A DNA stretch of 55,614 bases from the NCBI GenBank assembly GCA_026419775.2, contig JAOPGA020001554.1, positions 1 through 55,614 on the forward strand, written 5' to 3'. The notes under the pieces were generated by a model, which saw only the letters and a list, made by a program, of their open reading frames with translations, had not been told where the DNA came from and did not search any database. The stretch's first letter is position 1, and every line of letters starts with the position of its first letter. The position numbers and the translations under genes were made by a program. This stretch comes from Acrasis kona (lineage: Eukaryota > Heterolobosea > Eutetramitea > Acrasida > Acrasidae). This document shows positions 16,848 through 26,370 of the stretch, one piece after another.

Positions 16848-19094
16848 TTATTTACCCTTACCAACTTGTTCGCTTGCAGTTTGTTTCTGTGTTGGATACT
16901 TTTCCTTGGTGTCGTTCCACGAAGTTTGATGATTGACCAATTGTGCAATCACGTCAGCAATTTCATGAATGGGAACTCTTAATTGTTCGCAACTATCTCT
17001 CTCCCTCAAAGTAACGCTTGCATCCGATGCATCCACGCTCTGAGAATCAACAGTAATAACGTATGGAATACCAATGTCGTCGCAACGGCAGTACCTCCTT
17101 CCAATGCTCTGTCCGCTAGTGTCCACGCGATAACTGATCGTATTTTTCGTGAGATTGGAAATGACTTGGTTGGTGACTTTGATGTATTCCTTGTCGTTGT
17201 GTTGAATGGGCAATACGGCTGCCTTGTAGGGCGCGATCGTCGGTGGCAAGCTCAACACTGCTCTTGGCACTCCCTTCTCTTCGTCTGCACCGCCAATTGT
17301 TTTTCTGACCCAATACGAATGTTCCAACACGCAGTAAATGATTCTTCCGATTCCAAAACTGGGTTCAATCACACTAGGTACGTAATTCCTACCGTTGGTC
17401 CTGACTTGTTTTTCCGTAAACGTCAATACGTCCTTGTTCAATGAAATGACCTCTCCATCGTCGATCGTGACGTTGACTTGTCCTTGTGATTCTAATTTTG
17501 ATTTGTAAGCTTGACGATCGACTTGTCCCAACGAGTTGACTTGCTTGATGATGGCGCCAGTTTTCTTTCCATACAAAGTGCTCATCTTCTTCTTATCCAA
17601 ATTGGCATCGATGGTGGTGCTTAGCTTTGGTTCGCTAAACAACTCATATGCAGTCAAGTCGACCTTGGCATGTTTGGTATGTTGTTCCAGATCAAAGCAA
17701 CTTCTGTCGGCGATGCCCACACATTCGATCCATCCATACGACGTCAACAATTCTGCATCCCAACAGTCGGAAGCGTAATGGGCCATCTCTGTGCTTAAAT
17801 GTTGACGGAAGCGCAGACCAGTGGGCAACACTCCGCATTCAAGTAGGAACAATTGGGTCCTGGCGATAAAGTAGGCATGGGTCTCGTTGAGAATGTTCTT
17901 GTTGGCCATGGCTTGTTGAATGGTTTGTTCGGATGCGGCTTGACCTGCTGTCTGTGCCTCACGCGAAAGTAGCTTGACCACTACATTCTTGACGCTGTCG
18001 TACTTGGGGTGGGACTTGTCGTCTGGATGACAAAAATGTTCAACTTCTGCTAATGTGAACTCTCTGACTCTGAGCAGACCTGAACGTGGAGAGATTTCAT
18101 TTCTAAAGGCTTGACCGACGGTTGCACCAGCAAAAGGCATCCTGTTTCCATTGTAGTCATATAGCATCTTGAAGTTGACAAAGATGCCTTGGGCTGTCTC
18201 AGGTCTCAAGTAACCAGTGATCTTTCCGGTGGGACCGATGGGAGTGGAGAACATTAGATTGTACCTGTATGGGTCGCTAAGCTTGTTGCCTGCTTCTGAG
18301 AGGATGTTGTACTTGACAATGTGTTGGCCTAATTCCTTCTCTCCGTAAGAGTCAATGTGCTTCTTGACGAGGGTCAACTCATCACTAAGGGTCTGGGAAA
18401 TGTTTGGGTCGGATAGTTGACTGTCGCAGAATTCTTCCAAGAGTTTATCAGCACGGTAGCATTCACCATTGGCTTCATCTTTGACCATAAAATCAGTAAA
18501 ACGTTCTACGTGACCACTGGCTTTGAAGACGGGCTCAGGGGTCAAACAAACGCAATCTACTTCAAGCATGTTTTCGCTCAAGACAAAGTGTTGACGCCAT
18601 AGATTGAGGACGTTGGTCTTGACAGCACAGGCAGGTGGACCATAGTCATAAAGACCAGCAGTTTGACCATAAATTTCAAAAGAAGGGATCACAAAAGAAC
18701 GTCTGTTCAACAAACCATCGAATTCCTTACGGTCAATGTGGAGTCTGTCAGGATCAGCTTTTCTCCACTCCTTTGTAAGACTGTTTACTTGAGCTTGTAA
18801 TGCTGTGATTTCCTTTCCAAGATCTGTGATCCTGTCCTTGTTCTGTTCCTTTGACTCTACACTGCTCTTAAGAACTTTGATCTCCTCAAGTGCTGTGTTA
18901 AGGGTCTTTTTGGTATCTTGTAGGGTGGTGGATAGTTGGTTGAACCTCTCAACCGACGAGACCTTGTCCTTTTGATGTTCACTCATGTTGTACAAAGCCT
19001 TTGAAAAAAAATTTTTTGAAGGGTTGATCAACTTTTTGTAATATGGTATCAGTTGATGTGTGGTCAAGAGTGTCTTTTTAAACACCAACAGCAT
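16848..19094 (-). CDS. GARS: Glycyl-tRNA synthetase (eukaryotic alpha2 type), possibly dual-targeted
   Basis: Class II aminoacyl-tRNA synthetase attaching glycine to tRNA-Gly. The 748-aa intronless product has FDGLLNRRSFVIPSFEIYG and GLYDYGPPACAVKTN (motif 1 region, ~125-160), FRNEISPRSGLLRVREF (motif 2, ~330-346), a motif 3 with EPSFGIGRIIYCVLEHS, and a C-terminal anticodon-binding domain (APYKAAVLPIQHN onward). The first 36 residues are basic/hydrophobic with few acids (MLLVFKKTLLTTHQ), like a mitochondrial presequence, and Met37 (MSEHQKDK) gives a cytosolic form; residues ~45-110 form a coiled coil. Human GARS makes both forms from one gene by two starts, and the same is inferred here. Divergent from the helicase gene by 98 bp. 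Confidence 0.94.
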   Translation of the reverse strand: MLLVFKKTLLTTHQLIPYYKKLINPSKNFFSKALYNMSEHQKDKVSSVERFNQLSTTLQDTKKTLNTALEEIKVLKSSVESKEQNKDRITDLGKEITALQAQVNSLTKEWRKADPDRLHIDRKEFDGLLNRRSFVIPSFEIYGQTAGLYDYGPPACAVKTNVLNLWRQHFVLSENMLEVDCVCLTPEPVFKASGHVERFTDFMVKDEANGECYRADKLLEEFCDSQLSDPNISQTLSDELTLVKKHIDSYGEKELGQHIVKYNILSEAGNKLSDPYRYNLMFSTPIGPTGKITGYLRPETAQGIFVNFKMLYDYNGNRMPFAGATVGQAFRNEISPRSGLLRVREFTLAEVEHFCHPDDKSHPKYDSVKNVVVKLLSREAQTAGQAASEQTIQQAMANKNILNETHAYFIARTQLFLLECGVLPTGLRFRQHLSTEMAHYASDCWDAELLTSYGWIECVGIADRSCFDLEQHTKHAKVDLTAYELFSEPKLSTTIDANLDKKKMSTLYGKKTGAIIKQVNSLGQVDRQAYKSKLESQGQVNVTIDDGEVISLNKDVLTFTEKQVRTNGRNYVPSVIEPSFGIGRIIYCVLEHSYWVRKTIGGADEEKGVPRAVLSLPPTIAPYKAAVLPIQHNDKEYIKVTNQVISNLTKNTISYRVDTSGQSIGRRYCRCDDIGIPYVITVDSQSVDASDASVTLRERDSCEQLRVPIHEIADVIAQLVNHQTSWNDTKEKYPTQKQTASEQVGKGK

Positions 19095-19192
19095 CTGCGT
19101 TTGAAAATTAGCACTTTTTTGGTTTACTGCAACATTTCAATTGAATATTTGTAAAGTTGTTTGAAGTTGATCGTGTGTGAATCAGAGCAACA

Positions 19193-21253
19193 ATGGTGAA
19201 GCAGTTTAAATCGCTCTCGCAAACCAACAAAACACCAACAAGTATTACAACAACTAATCGCGAGGATGGAACGGTGATTTCAGAACAGAAAAAGGTTGAA
19301 GACGAGGATAAAGAAATGAGACACATTTTAGATCAAAACATTTCAGACTGGAACGACTTTGGTTTCGACAAAAGATTGATATCTGCCATTTACAAGCTTG
19401 GTTTCCAAAAACCAACGCGCATTCAACAAAATTGTATACCCGTAGCCATGGCGGGCAGAGATGTGCTAGGTCGTTCTATTACCGGTTCGGGCAAAACAGC
19501 CGCATACATCCTACCAGTCATCCAAGCAGCATTGATGGAAAAAGCCGAGGGCGTCAAAGTAATAATCATTGTTCCCACAAAGGAACTATGCATTCAAGTA
19601 CAGGTACAAATCAAAGAACTCACACAGTACTGTTCCAATAATGTAAAATGCCTGGCGGTGACGAATGATTTGGATCGCAGCATTCGCAGCATTAAATTTG
19701 CAGAAAATCCCGACATTTTGGTCGGCACCGCCAATCATCTTGTGAGCGCTTTGGAACAAGAATCAGATTATGCCAATAAATTAAAATCCACTTTGAAAAC
19801 ATTAGTGGTTGATGAAGGTGATTTAGTTTTAAAGAATCAAAATAAACAAATGCACAAATTAGTCGACCATTACTTACCAACAGTGTTCCAGTGTTTAATG
19901 ATGAGCGCCACCCTTGATTTGGCAGACTCTTCGCAGGCCGATCCTAAAGTAGAATCGCTTTACAATATTTTATTAAAAAATCCAATAAAAATTAATGTTC
20001 AGGGCGAGTCGTCCAGTGAAGGTCGTGTTGTTCAATATTATTTTGATTGTTGGCAATTTAGATCTGGAGAATCCGAAGATCGCTATATTGATAAAGTTGT
20101 CAGTCTGTATTACTTGATTGCTTATAAATTTAAAGGTGGCCGTGTCATTATTTTTGTAAATGGCGATCAACTCTCGAAAGGATTCTTGGTCCAGATGATA
20201 CTAAAGAATATTGGTATCACTGATTCGGTTTTCCTTAGCGATGATTATCCACTGGCAAGTAGAATAGATATTATTGATCAATTTAATAAAGGAAAATATA
20301 CTGCTTTGATATCCAGTGATGCTGGTATCGAGGGTAAGATTAAAGATCGCAAGTTGACCAAAAAGAGTTTTGGTAGCAGAGACTACAAGGAACAAAAAAA
20401 TATGAGAGATCGTATTGCTGATCTTGACAAGGATACTTCCCTAGTGGACATGTCTCGTGGTATTGACTTTAAGAGAGTTGCTGCCGTAATAAACTTTGAT
20501 GTTCCATCCTCTGTGGAGACTTATACCCATAGAGTTGGTAGAACTGCACGTGCCGGTCAAATTGGTGTTGCCATCACCTTGCTTACAGGATGTGTAGATC
20601 CCACTCAAAAATCAACTAAAATCCAAAAGCGTAGTGCTCATTGGGACAACATCTTTATGGATCAGTTGAAGAGGACCGAAAAACCTATTGAACCCTACCC
20701 AAATGTATTAGAAAGTGACTTGGAAGCTGCTCGTTATCGCATCGAGGGTATCTATGATCAAATCCATGAAAAAGTTTTGAACACTTACAAGCAAAGCATC
20801 AAGACCCAATTCAAAAATGCAGAACTACTAAAGGCCAAAAAGTTCGCTTCGAGTTCGTCCGCAAATGTTGTTGACCACCGGAACATTGCCGGAACGGAAC
20901 TTGAATACGAAGATGCACCGGAATATCTTGACGTGCATTCCAATAAAGATGTCACTCTTGAAAAGAACACCTCCTTGTTAGATGATAGAGGCCGCACAAG
21001 TAAGGAACTCGCCAGTAGTGATAGAAAGAGGAAGAGGAAAGCCATGGATCCATTGTATCACTTTGACAGGTATGAGAGGTCAGAAAAAAATAAGAGAAGA
21101 AAGGTGTCGGCTGCTCAGAAAGAAATCTTCTCGTTGAGGGATCAATTCAAAGATGATCGCGGTGTGGACGTTGACACTAATAGCAAGAAATTAGAAAAGA
21201 TTATCAAGGACCAGAAGCAAAAGGCCGTAAAAGCAATGAAGAAATTGAAATAA
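19193..21253 (+). CDS. DDX56: DEAD-box RNA helicase of the Dbp9/DDX56 type
   Basis: ATP-dependent RNA helicase acting in large-subunit ribosome assembly in the nucleolus. In the 686-aa product: F...GFQKPTRIQQNCIP (Q motif), SITGSGKT (motif I), VPTKEL (Ia), VVDEGD in place of DEAD (motif II), MMSATL (III), VIIFVN (IV), SRGIDF (V) and HRVGRTARAG (VI). The acidic stretch between motif IV and V and SRGIDFKRVAAVINFDVP match Dbp9/DDX56, a family where the third residue of motif II is known to vary (yeast has DEVD). The C-terminal ~130 residues are Lys-rich, fitting a nucleolar protein. The stop is 2 bp from the stop of the convergent small gene. The call to this subfamily is from motif layout, not search. 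Confidence 0.88.
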   Translation: MVKQFKSLSQTNKTPTSITTTNREDGTVISEQKKVEDEDKEMRHILDQNISDWNDFGFDKRLISAIYKLGFQKPTRIQQNCIPVAMAGRDVLGRSITGSGKTAAYILPVIQAALMEKAEGVKVIIIVPTKELCIQVQVQIKELTQYCSNNVKCLAVTNDLDRSIRSIKFAENPDILVGTANHLVSALEQESDYANKLKSTLKTLVVDEGDLVLKNQNKQMHKLVDHYLPTVFQCLMMSATLDLADSSQADPKVESLYNILLKNPIKINVQGESSSEGRVVQYYFDCWQFRSGESEDRYIDKVVSLYYLIAYKFKGGRVIIFVNGDQLSKGFLVQMILKNIGITDSVFLSDDYPLASRIDIIDQFNKGKYTALISSDAGIEGKIKDRKLTKKSFGSRDYKEQKNMRDRIADLDKDTSLVDMSRGIDFKRVAAVINFDVPSSVETYTHRVGRTARAGQIGVAITLLTGCVDPTQKSTKIQKRSAHWDNIFMDQLKRTEKPIEPYPNVLESDLEAARYRIEGIYDQIHEKVLNTYKQSIKTQFKNAELLKAKKFASSSSANVVDHRNIAGTELEYEDAPEYLDVHSNKDVTLEKNTSLLDDRGRTSKELASSDRKRKRKAMDPLYHFDRYERSEKNKRRKVSAAQKEIFSLRDQFKDDRGVDVDTNSKKLEKIIKDQKQKAVKAMKKLK

Positions 21254-21255
21254 AT

Positions 21256-21528
21256 TTAGATTATTTTCTGTTCTATTACTGTATTATTTTCCAACTCAAT
21301 ATCTGTGTCTATTTGTCTTATACGTTCCGTTAAATCTTGATTTTTTTCGACAAAGTGGTCAATTTGTTTTCCTGCTTCTTGAAGTCTCTTTTCTAATCTT
21401 CTCAAGTTCTCTGCTCTCTGTTTTACAGTTTGTCTGAATATTTTCTCTTGATTCTCTAGAGTATCGGCATAGCTATCTTCCTCTTTTATTTGCTGATTCC
21501 GTGCAGTCCTGTCTCTCCTAATATTCAT
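21256..21528 (-). CDS. Small coiled-coil protein, unknown
   Basis: A 90-aa intronless protein, highly charged and almost entirely alpha-helical by composition. From about residue 20 to 85 heptad-like spacing is visible (AENLRRLEKRLQEAGKQID, then DLTERIRQIDTDIELENN). The N-terminus is basic (MNIRRDRTARNQQ). No domain is recognised; a structural subunit or adaptor is the most one could say. It is accepted as real because its ATG-to-stop frame exactly fills the gap between the helicase stop (2 bp away) and the next plus-strand gene, with a plausible 50-bp shared promoter region. Confidence 0.6.
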   Translation of the reverse strand: MNIRRDRTARNQQIKEEDSYADTLENQEKIFRQTVKQRAENLRRLEKRLQEAGKQIDHFVEKNQDLTERIRQIDTDIELENNTVIEQKII

Positions 21529-21580
21529 CTCCGAAATTTATACAGTCAACTAAATATTCTGTCGTCAGTTGTTAGAAACA

Positions 21581-23490
21581 ATGCCGAAGAACCTTCTAGA
21601 ATACGAGAAGGATCATAACAGGCTCATTATTGCTTTAAGAGAGAGCAAAGAACATGGAAGTATAATGAAGTTTCTGAAAGACAAGAATGTACGTTCATTG
21701 TGTTCTACATCTAATTATATAGGCCACTATACTTGTACCCCACGATCAGAGCATGGTATTGCCCGAAAATCGTATGAATGTAGAATTTGTACAGACTCAC
21801 GTGATCCATGCAAATCCTGAGGACGGACTTCACTGGACTTCGATGAACGGTGTTAAGGGTTGTTTTTCGGAAAATTATGAGGTACTTTCAGTGTTGAGTG
21901 GTCCACCAAGAGGGAAGGATTTAATGCACTTCTTCGAAAATGAATCCGCATACCTGACCAAATCAGACAAAAAAGTAGAAATAAAAAGAATACATGTACT
22001 GAGGGATAGCGACATTGACATAAATGGCACAACCTACAGAATCGTCCTAATATCTGAACCAATTGAATACGAAGGTTGCGACTGGAGCGGTCCCTCTTTA
22101 TCAGCAGTAACAACGCCATCAACACTACGTACCATGTTTAGCAGCGGACCCAGTACACCCGTAAATACAGCACATGAAGAAGACCCACCACTAGCATCAA
22201 GTTCATCCTATTCTACGCTCAAGCGCTCTTCGTCAACATTATCAGTGTCATCACTTGCAGGATCAGAGAGCGACGCCACAGACATTAGTTGTCCTCCCAT
22301 CAACTTTTCAAGCACCAAAAGACCAGCCAACGCCTTGATTAATGAATTAATCAACATGCACAACATACCAGACAATAAATTATTCTCGGAGAATGAACGG
22401 ACGCAAGATAAGTCAAAGAAGTTTTCATTTCAAGATTTTGTATACAAGATGAGACACAAGAGTGCCATCGGCCTGGTCCGCAAGATTAAAAAGTTCATTT
22501 TTGAGATTAATCGTGATCCGTACACGGATGACGTTCCTAATAAAGTTGTTTCTTTTCTAGATGAAATAGCAAAGGAGATGAGCGTCCACATACAATGGAA
22601 GGGAGCCAAAGAACAAGAACTTGACAATGCAAGGGAAGGAATAGAAAAGTACGTCATGACCAAGATCTATTCAAAGTAAGTCCGAAACAAATTCAAGCTG
22701 ACCCTTGATTAGAGTCTTTTCGCCAACCGCTCAAGATCAGTCACAAGATCATTTGTTAGCGACCAGATTATCTTCCTTCAGAAAACTCAAACCAGAACAC
22801 TTGGACATTGCTTCAGAACTTTTAACCGACTCTTCATGTAACCAAGCCGTCGACGAATTAAAAAAAATGAACAATTACAAAACACCACGCGACAAGATGA
22901 TATGCATATCCAACTGCTGCAAAATCATTTTCAACATTTTGACACGTTCCAACCCAAAGGAATCACCAGGCGCCGACGCTTTCCTTCCCATTCTCATTTA
23001 TTTGGTCATGAAAGCAAACACACCTCACCTCCATTCCAACTTGAAATACATCATGGACTTTCGGAACCCAGAAAAAATGTTAAGCGAATCAGGTTACTTT
23101 TTGACAAACTTACAATCGAGTGCAATCTTTTGGGAAACCGTGGATTATACGAATCTAAGCATCAATAAGCAAGAATATGACAAGTTGATCAACGGACAAT
23201 ACTTTAATGACGACGAAGAAGAAGAAAAAAATTTGGCGCCAAAAAATTCGGTTGACCAAAACGAAGAATTAGAAAAGGCTACACCGGTAATTGTTCCCGA
23301 TAATTATTTATTCAACAAGACCATCGATTATGATGATTTGAAAAAAATAGTGGATGACTTTTCTCATTTAAATGTAAATGTGAATGTGGATGTGGACGAG
23401 ATCAAGATTGGAGAGTTGCGTGGATTATTCGAACAGTATGTACAGTTCAAGAAGTTTTTTGAACAAGTTTCGCGTCTAGTCGAAAAGTAA
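21581..23490 (+). CDS. VPS9-domain Rab5-type guanine nucleotide exchange factor (three exons)
   Basis: VPS9 domains exchange GDP for GTP on Rab5/Rab21-family GTPases in early endocytosis. Exons 21581-21688, 21723-22675 and 22713-23490, with introns of 34 nt (21689-21722) and 37 nt (22676-22712), give 612 aa. The N-terminal ~150 residues are unrecognised; a Ser/Thr-rich linker follows (~160-250); helices that lead into VPS9 contain DFVYKMRHKSAIGLVRKIKKF; the VPS9 core begins YVMTKIYSKVFSPTAQDQSQ, continues DEL-type helices with KMICISNCCKIIFNIL, GADAFLPILIYLVMKAN and ends SGYFLTNLQSSAIFWE, the same order as in Rabex-5 and Vps9p. The splice between IYSK and VFSP falls inside the domain and restores it exactly. 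No A20 zinc finger or CUE domain is visible. First intron is among the shortest in the window. Confidence 0.87.
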
Positions 23491-23519
23491 ATAAATATAT
23501 TGTAATCTATTGATTTGTT

Positions 23520-24280
23520 TTAATTTCTGTACAAAAAATCGGTGAGTGCGAGATTTGAATTGCATCTTCTTGCTCTGAAATAATTATACATGACCTTGTT
23601 GTTTTCGTGTTCTTTCACGGCTGATTCTCTGATGAGTTTGTCGTAACTTTGTTGTTCGCTTCTCATTTTGTTTGCATCTAAAGCGGTGATGCCTTTTGGT
23701 GGACAAATTCCTCCACTGTATTCGTAGGTGATAATGTCGTCGTTACCTTTTGGTCTGTGATTTGTGTTGTATTTGACTCCGATTTTTGCATTCTCTGGGA
23801 AAAATCCACCGGTGGTGATGTTGGTAGTGTTGTTCATTGCTTCTGTTGTCTTTGGAGGCTCTGTTCTAATTTTACGATCGATGCGAAGGTTTCCATTCTC
23901 GACTCTTTCTGGTTGTTTGGGAACTCTTTTTGAATGACATACTTGCTTTACGGGATAGGTATTTGTTGGATACACTTTCTTCATGGTCTTTTTGTCATCA
24001 ACAGTAGAGATGCACCCAGCAGCTGGGCTTTTGAGAATTTGATTAAAAGTGTTCGAACTATCTTTTAAAGATGATTGATTTCTGTCCTCAAATCTCCTCT
24101 TTGCTGGCTTAAACGTCTAGATAATAATTAACTAAAATACAAGCATGTACATACGATGTCTTGGGAAGAGGTTCCATTATTCCGTTGGTAAGCTTCTGCT
24201 TTACTTGTATGTACAATTGGCTGTGAGGTAAACGGCCTTGATTGAGGTGGGTTGAATGTAGGGTGAAGAATCTTGCTCAT
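23520..24280 (-). CDS. Unknown basic protein (two exons)
   Basis: Exons 24155-24280 and 23520-24116 with a 38-nt intron (24117-24154) give 240 aa. Start MSKILHPTFNPPQ was chosen; an in-frame ATG at 24388 would add 36 residues with a rather hydrophobic stretch. The protein is basic, Pro/Asn-rich and low in hydrophobics in its first half, with KRVPKQPERVENGNLRIDRK in the middle, then a better conserved-looking C-terminal helix (NKMRSEQQSYDKLIRESAVK, then MYNYFRARR). The general look resembles small microtubule- or axoneme-associated proteins, but I do not recognise a family and assign no function. It converges on the VPS9 gene with a 29-bp gap. Confidence 0.6.
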
Positions 24281-24652
24281 ATTTTTAGAAAAGTAACGGT
24301 TGTAGTTCGCGACATGTGATGTCAACCAAAAAACATTTGTAAAATGCAATTTTATTTGCAAACTGAAAAATGGTGGCAATCGATGCATGGGTGAAGTAAC
24401 GAAACAACATTTGTTAAATATTGGAACTCGGTTGACGGTTGTATCGTAATACAGCAGTTAAGATGGCAGAACACCCACTGATAATGGCAAATCAATAATA
24501 ATGCAAAACAATGTATGACGAGGTTTTTTGTGGAACGTCTTAAGCATTTGATAACCGCATACTAAAATAATTAAAATATCTTTAATGCAAAAGCGTTTTA
24601 TTTAAGAACAGCCAGAATCTGAAGAATATTTACATAGCAGTACAAAATTGAT
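24281..24652. other. Intergenic, nothing recognised
   Basis: About 370 bp upstream of the preceding minus-strand gene and downstream of the next. It includes the optional N-terminal extension of the first (to 24388). No RNA gene or repeat found. Confidence 0.45.
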
Positions 24653-25066
24653 TCAAAGTTCACTCAAAAATAGGTTACTTCCAAATGCTCTATTACCAAA
24701 CAACATTTTGATTCGGTCAATAATCACTCCGTTATTGTCTACTAAATCTACTGTACAAAGTTGGTTCTTTGTAATTGTTGTATTAGAGTCATGTTTGAAT
24801 GATAGAACCAAGAAACCATCGCCATCTCCAACCAGTTTTCCATCGTTAGAGAAGAGCACAACTTTGGATGTTTGTTCATCCCTAACAATTATACTACTTA
24901 ACTTTAGTTCACCACAAAATTTCTCAATGTTTTTTATCGATGCTTTTTCTTGTTGTTCCTCACTACTTAGGTCGAGTGCTTCAATTGCACCTGCCTCCGG
25001 TTCAATGACACTACTAGAACGCCTTAGTCTCATTGCTGCACCTGCCACTAATGATTTGAGTGCCAT
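24653..25066 (-). CDS. Small unknown protein with a beta-rich C-terminus
   Basis: A 137-aa intronless product. The N-terminus is Ala/Arg-rich (MALKSLVAGAAMRLRRSSS), which could be a mitochondrial presequence but is too short to be sure. An acidic helix follows (~25-50), then strands such as GELKLSSIIVRDEQ, KVVLFSNDGKLVGDGDGFLV and QLCTVDLVDNNGVIIDRIKM, a layout like a small beta-barrel or PH-like fold. No family recognised. It sits between intergenic DNA and a decayed gene, and is co-oriented with the gene at 23520-24280. Confidence 0.5.
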   Translation of the reverse strand: MALKSLVAGAAMRLRRSSSVIEPEAGAIEALDLSSEEQQEKASIKNIEKFCGELKLSSIIVRDEQTSKVVLFSNDGKLVGDGDGFLVLSFKHDSNTTITKNQLCTVDLVDNNGVIIDRIKMLFGNRAFGSNLFLSEL

Positions 25067-25424
25067 GTCTTATTGTTTATTATTGCATTTTGATGGATTG
25101 TTTTCAACCTATTTGAATAATCATGTCATCTAATTTTAAAAATGACACTTCTAAAAAAGTAAACAATTTTATTAATAACATCAATAAGTATTAATTTATA
25201 GAATGGACAATACTATGATTCGAGCAATGTACCAGTTTGACTGCCCCTTGTTTGTAACGCAATGTTACTTTGAAGAAGTCGAAGTGGTCTACTCCCATGT
25301 CGATGTATACAGATGTAAAGTCTTGCTAAAGGTGTGACATAAGATTGTCGACTTATTTATTGTTAAGAATGTCATATATTTGGTCAAAAGGTTTTAAAAC
25401 AGTTGTATATTTTTATTGTTTCAT
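25067..25424. other. Intergenic with one small ORF
   Basis: A 45-codon plus-strand ORF (25203-25340, MDNTMIRAMYQFDCPLFV...) is the only thing noted; without homologues it cannot be called a gene. The rest is AT-rich and featureless. Confidence 0.35.
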
Positions 25425-25969
25425 CACTACTTCCACCTGCTTATCTTCCATCTTGTAGTTGTGTAATAGACAGGACGTACCCTTCGTGACCATTTAATGT
25501 CATCTTCCATCTCGGTCATTCATCAACCTTTTTCTTTCTTCTTCACTTAATTTATTGATTCTGTCACCTACATCTTGTCCTCTAAGACCATCCAGTATAA
25601 TCAAAGTCACCTGCATCTCTGTCTATAAAATAACTACCATCTTCTTCTTTCACTAAACATACCAGTGAAGAAGCTGTTTTTTTGACTCGTCAACGTACTT
25701 ATAGACGTAATATATATTTTGCCACCAATGTCTAATAATGATTTTATTCTTTCCTGTCAAGTTCTTCGCGACTGCAAATACACTTTTTGTGCTTCTTCTA
25801 CTTGTTTTTGAATTTCTTCTTTTTTCTTTTTGTTTCAATTTCAGTTTCCGCTTGTGCTTTGGTTTGCCGATTTATCAATTATTTTGGTGTACATGCCTTT
25901 TGCTCTCGTTATCTTGTTCTTGATTTCCTCGAATATTTTCTCTAACTGCAATAACTCTTTCTCCGCCAT
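25425..25969 (-). pseudogene. Decayed BTB/KCTD-like (T1 domain) gene
   Basis: Reading the minus strand from ATG at 25969, the frame starts MAEKELLQLEKIFEEIKNK (a coiled coil), then the sense moves between frames: an E/K-rich helix, LDIGGKIYYV (compare INVGGKTFNT in the intact BTB gene of this window), VKEEDGSYFIDRDAGDF (compare NIDRDPTHFRY), and LDGLRGQDVGDRINKLSEEE. This is the strand/helix order of a K+-channel tetramerisation (T1/BTB) domain, with at least three frame changes in ~450 bp and no intron signals that would explain them. Either it is a pseudogene or the sequence has indel errors. It is a relative, not a copy, of the gene at 48944-49576. Confidence 0.55.
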
Positions 25970-26370
25970 TAAACCTCTTGTTGCCTGCTTCGTTGTTTTG
26001 CTCGCCACTCAATGTCCTCTTCATGAATCAACGATAACGGATAAGGTGACTTTCGTGAAACAAAACATTGCACGAAAATCTAAACTTGCCAATCGAATTC
26101 GAATTAGATCAAGTTGTCAAAAACTTTTTAGCGACTACATCTCAATAATGTTAACAAAATTTAATAGACTTTCGGTTTTGTATTTCCTTCGCTTCGCTTT
26201 GGTTCGGTTTATGCGTACTCGATTTCACAATATCGGCGAAATTCTTACGAAAGATGATAAATCTAATTTAAGACTTTCTTCTGTTCTTTCTTATGTATGT
26301 TTTTGTAATCATTCACAGGTTGATTGAATCCTCTTCAACGAATATATAACACTTCAACGAAGGCTCTTCA

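Noticed and set aside
23234-23247. A third TTTGGCGCCAAAAA E2F-like word
   Set aside because: It lies inside the coding sequence of the VPS9 protein (NLAPKN), far from any start, so it is most likely coincidental.
24281-24388. Longer N-terminus for the unknown gene at 23520-24280
   Set aside because: The extension is hydrophobic and unlike the rest; without homologues the shorter start is preferred, but it is not excluded.
25830-26327. 165-codon plus-strand ORF of hydrophobic and Ser-rich text
   Set aside because: It is antisense to the decayed coiled-coil/BTB gene and shows no domain; the minus-strand reading is more protein-like.
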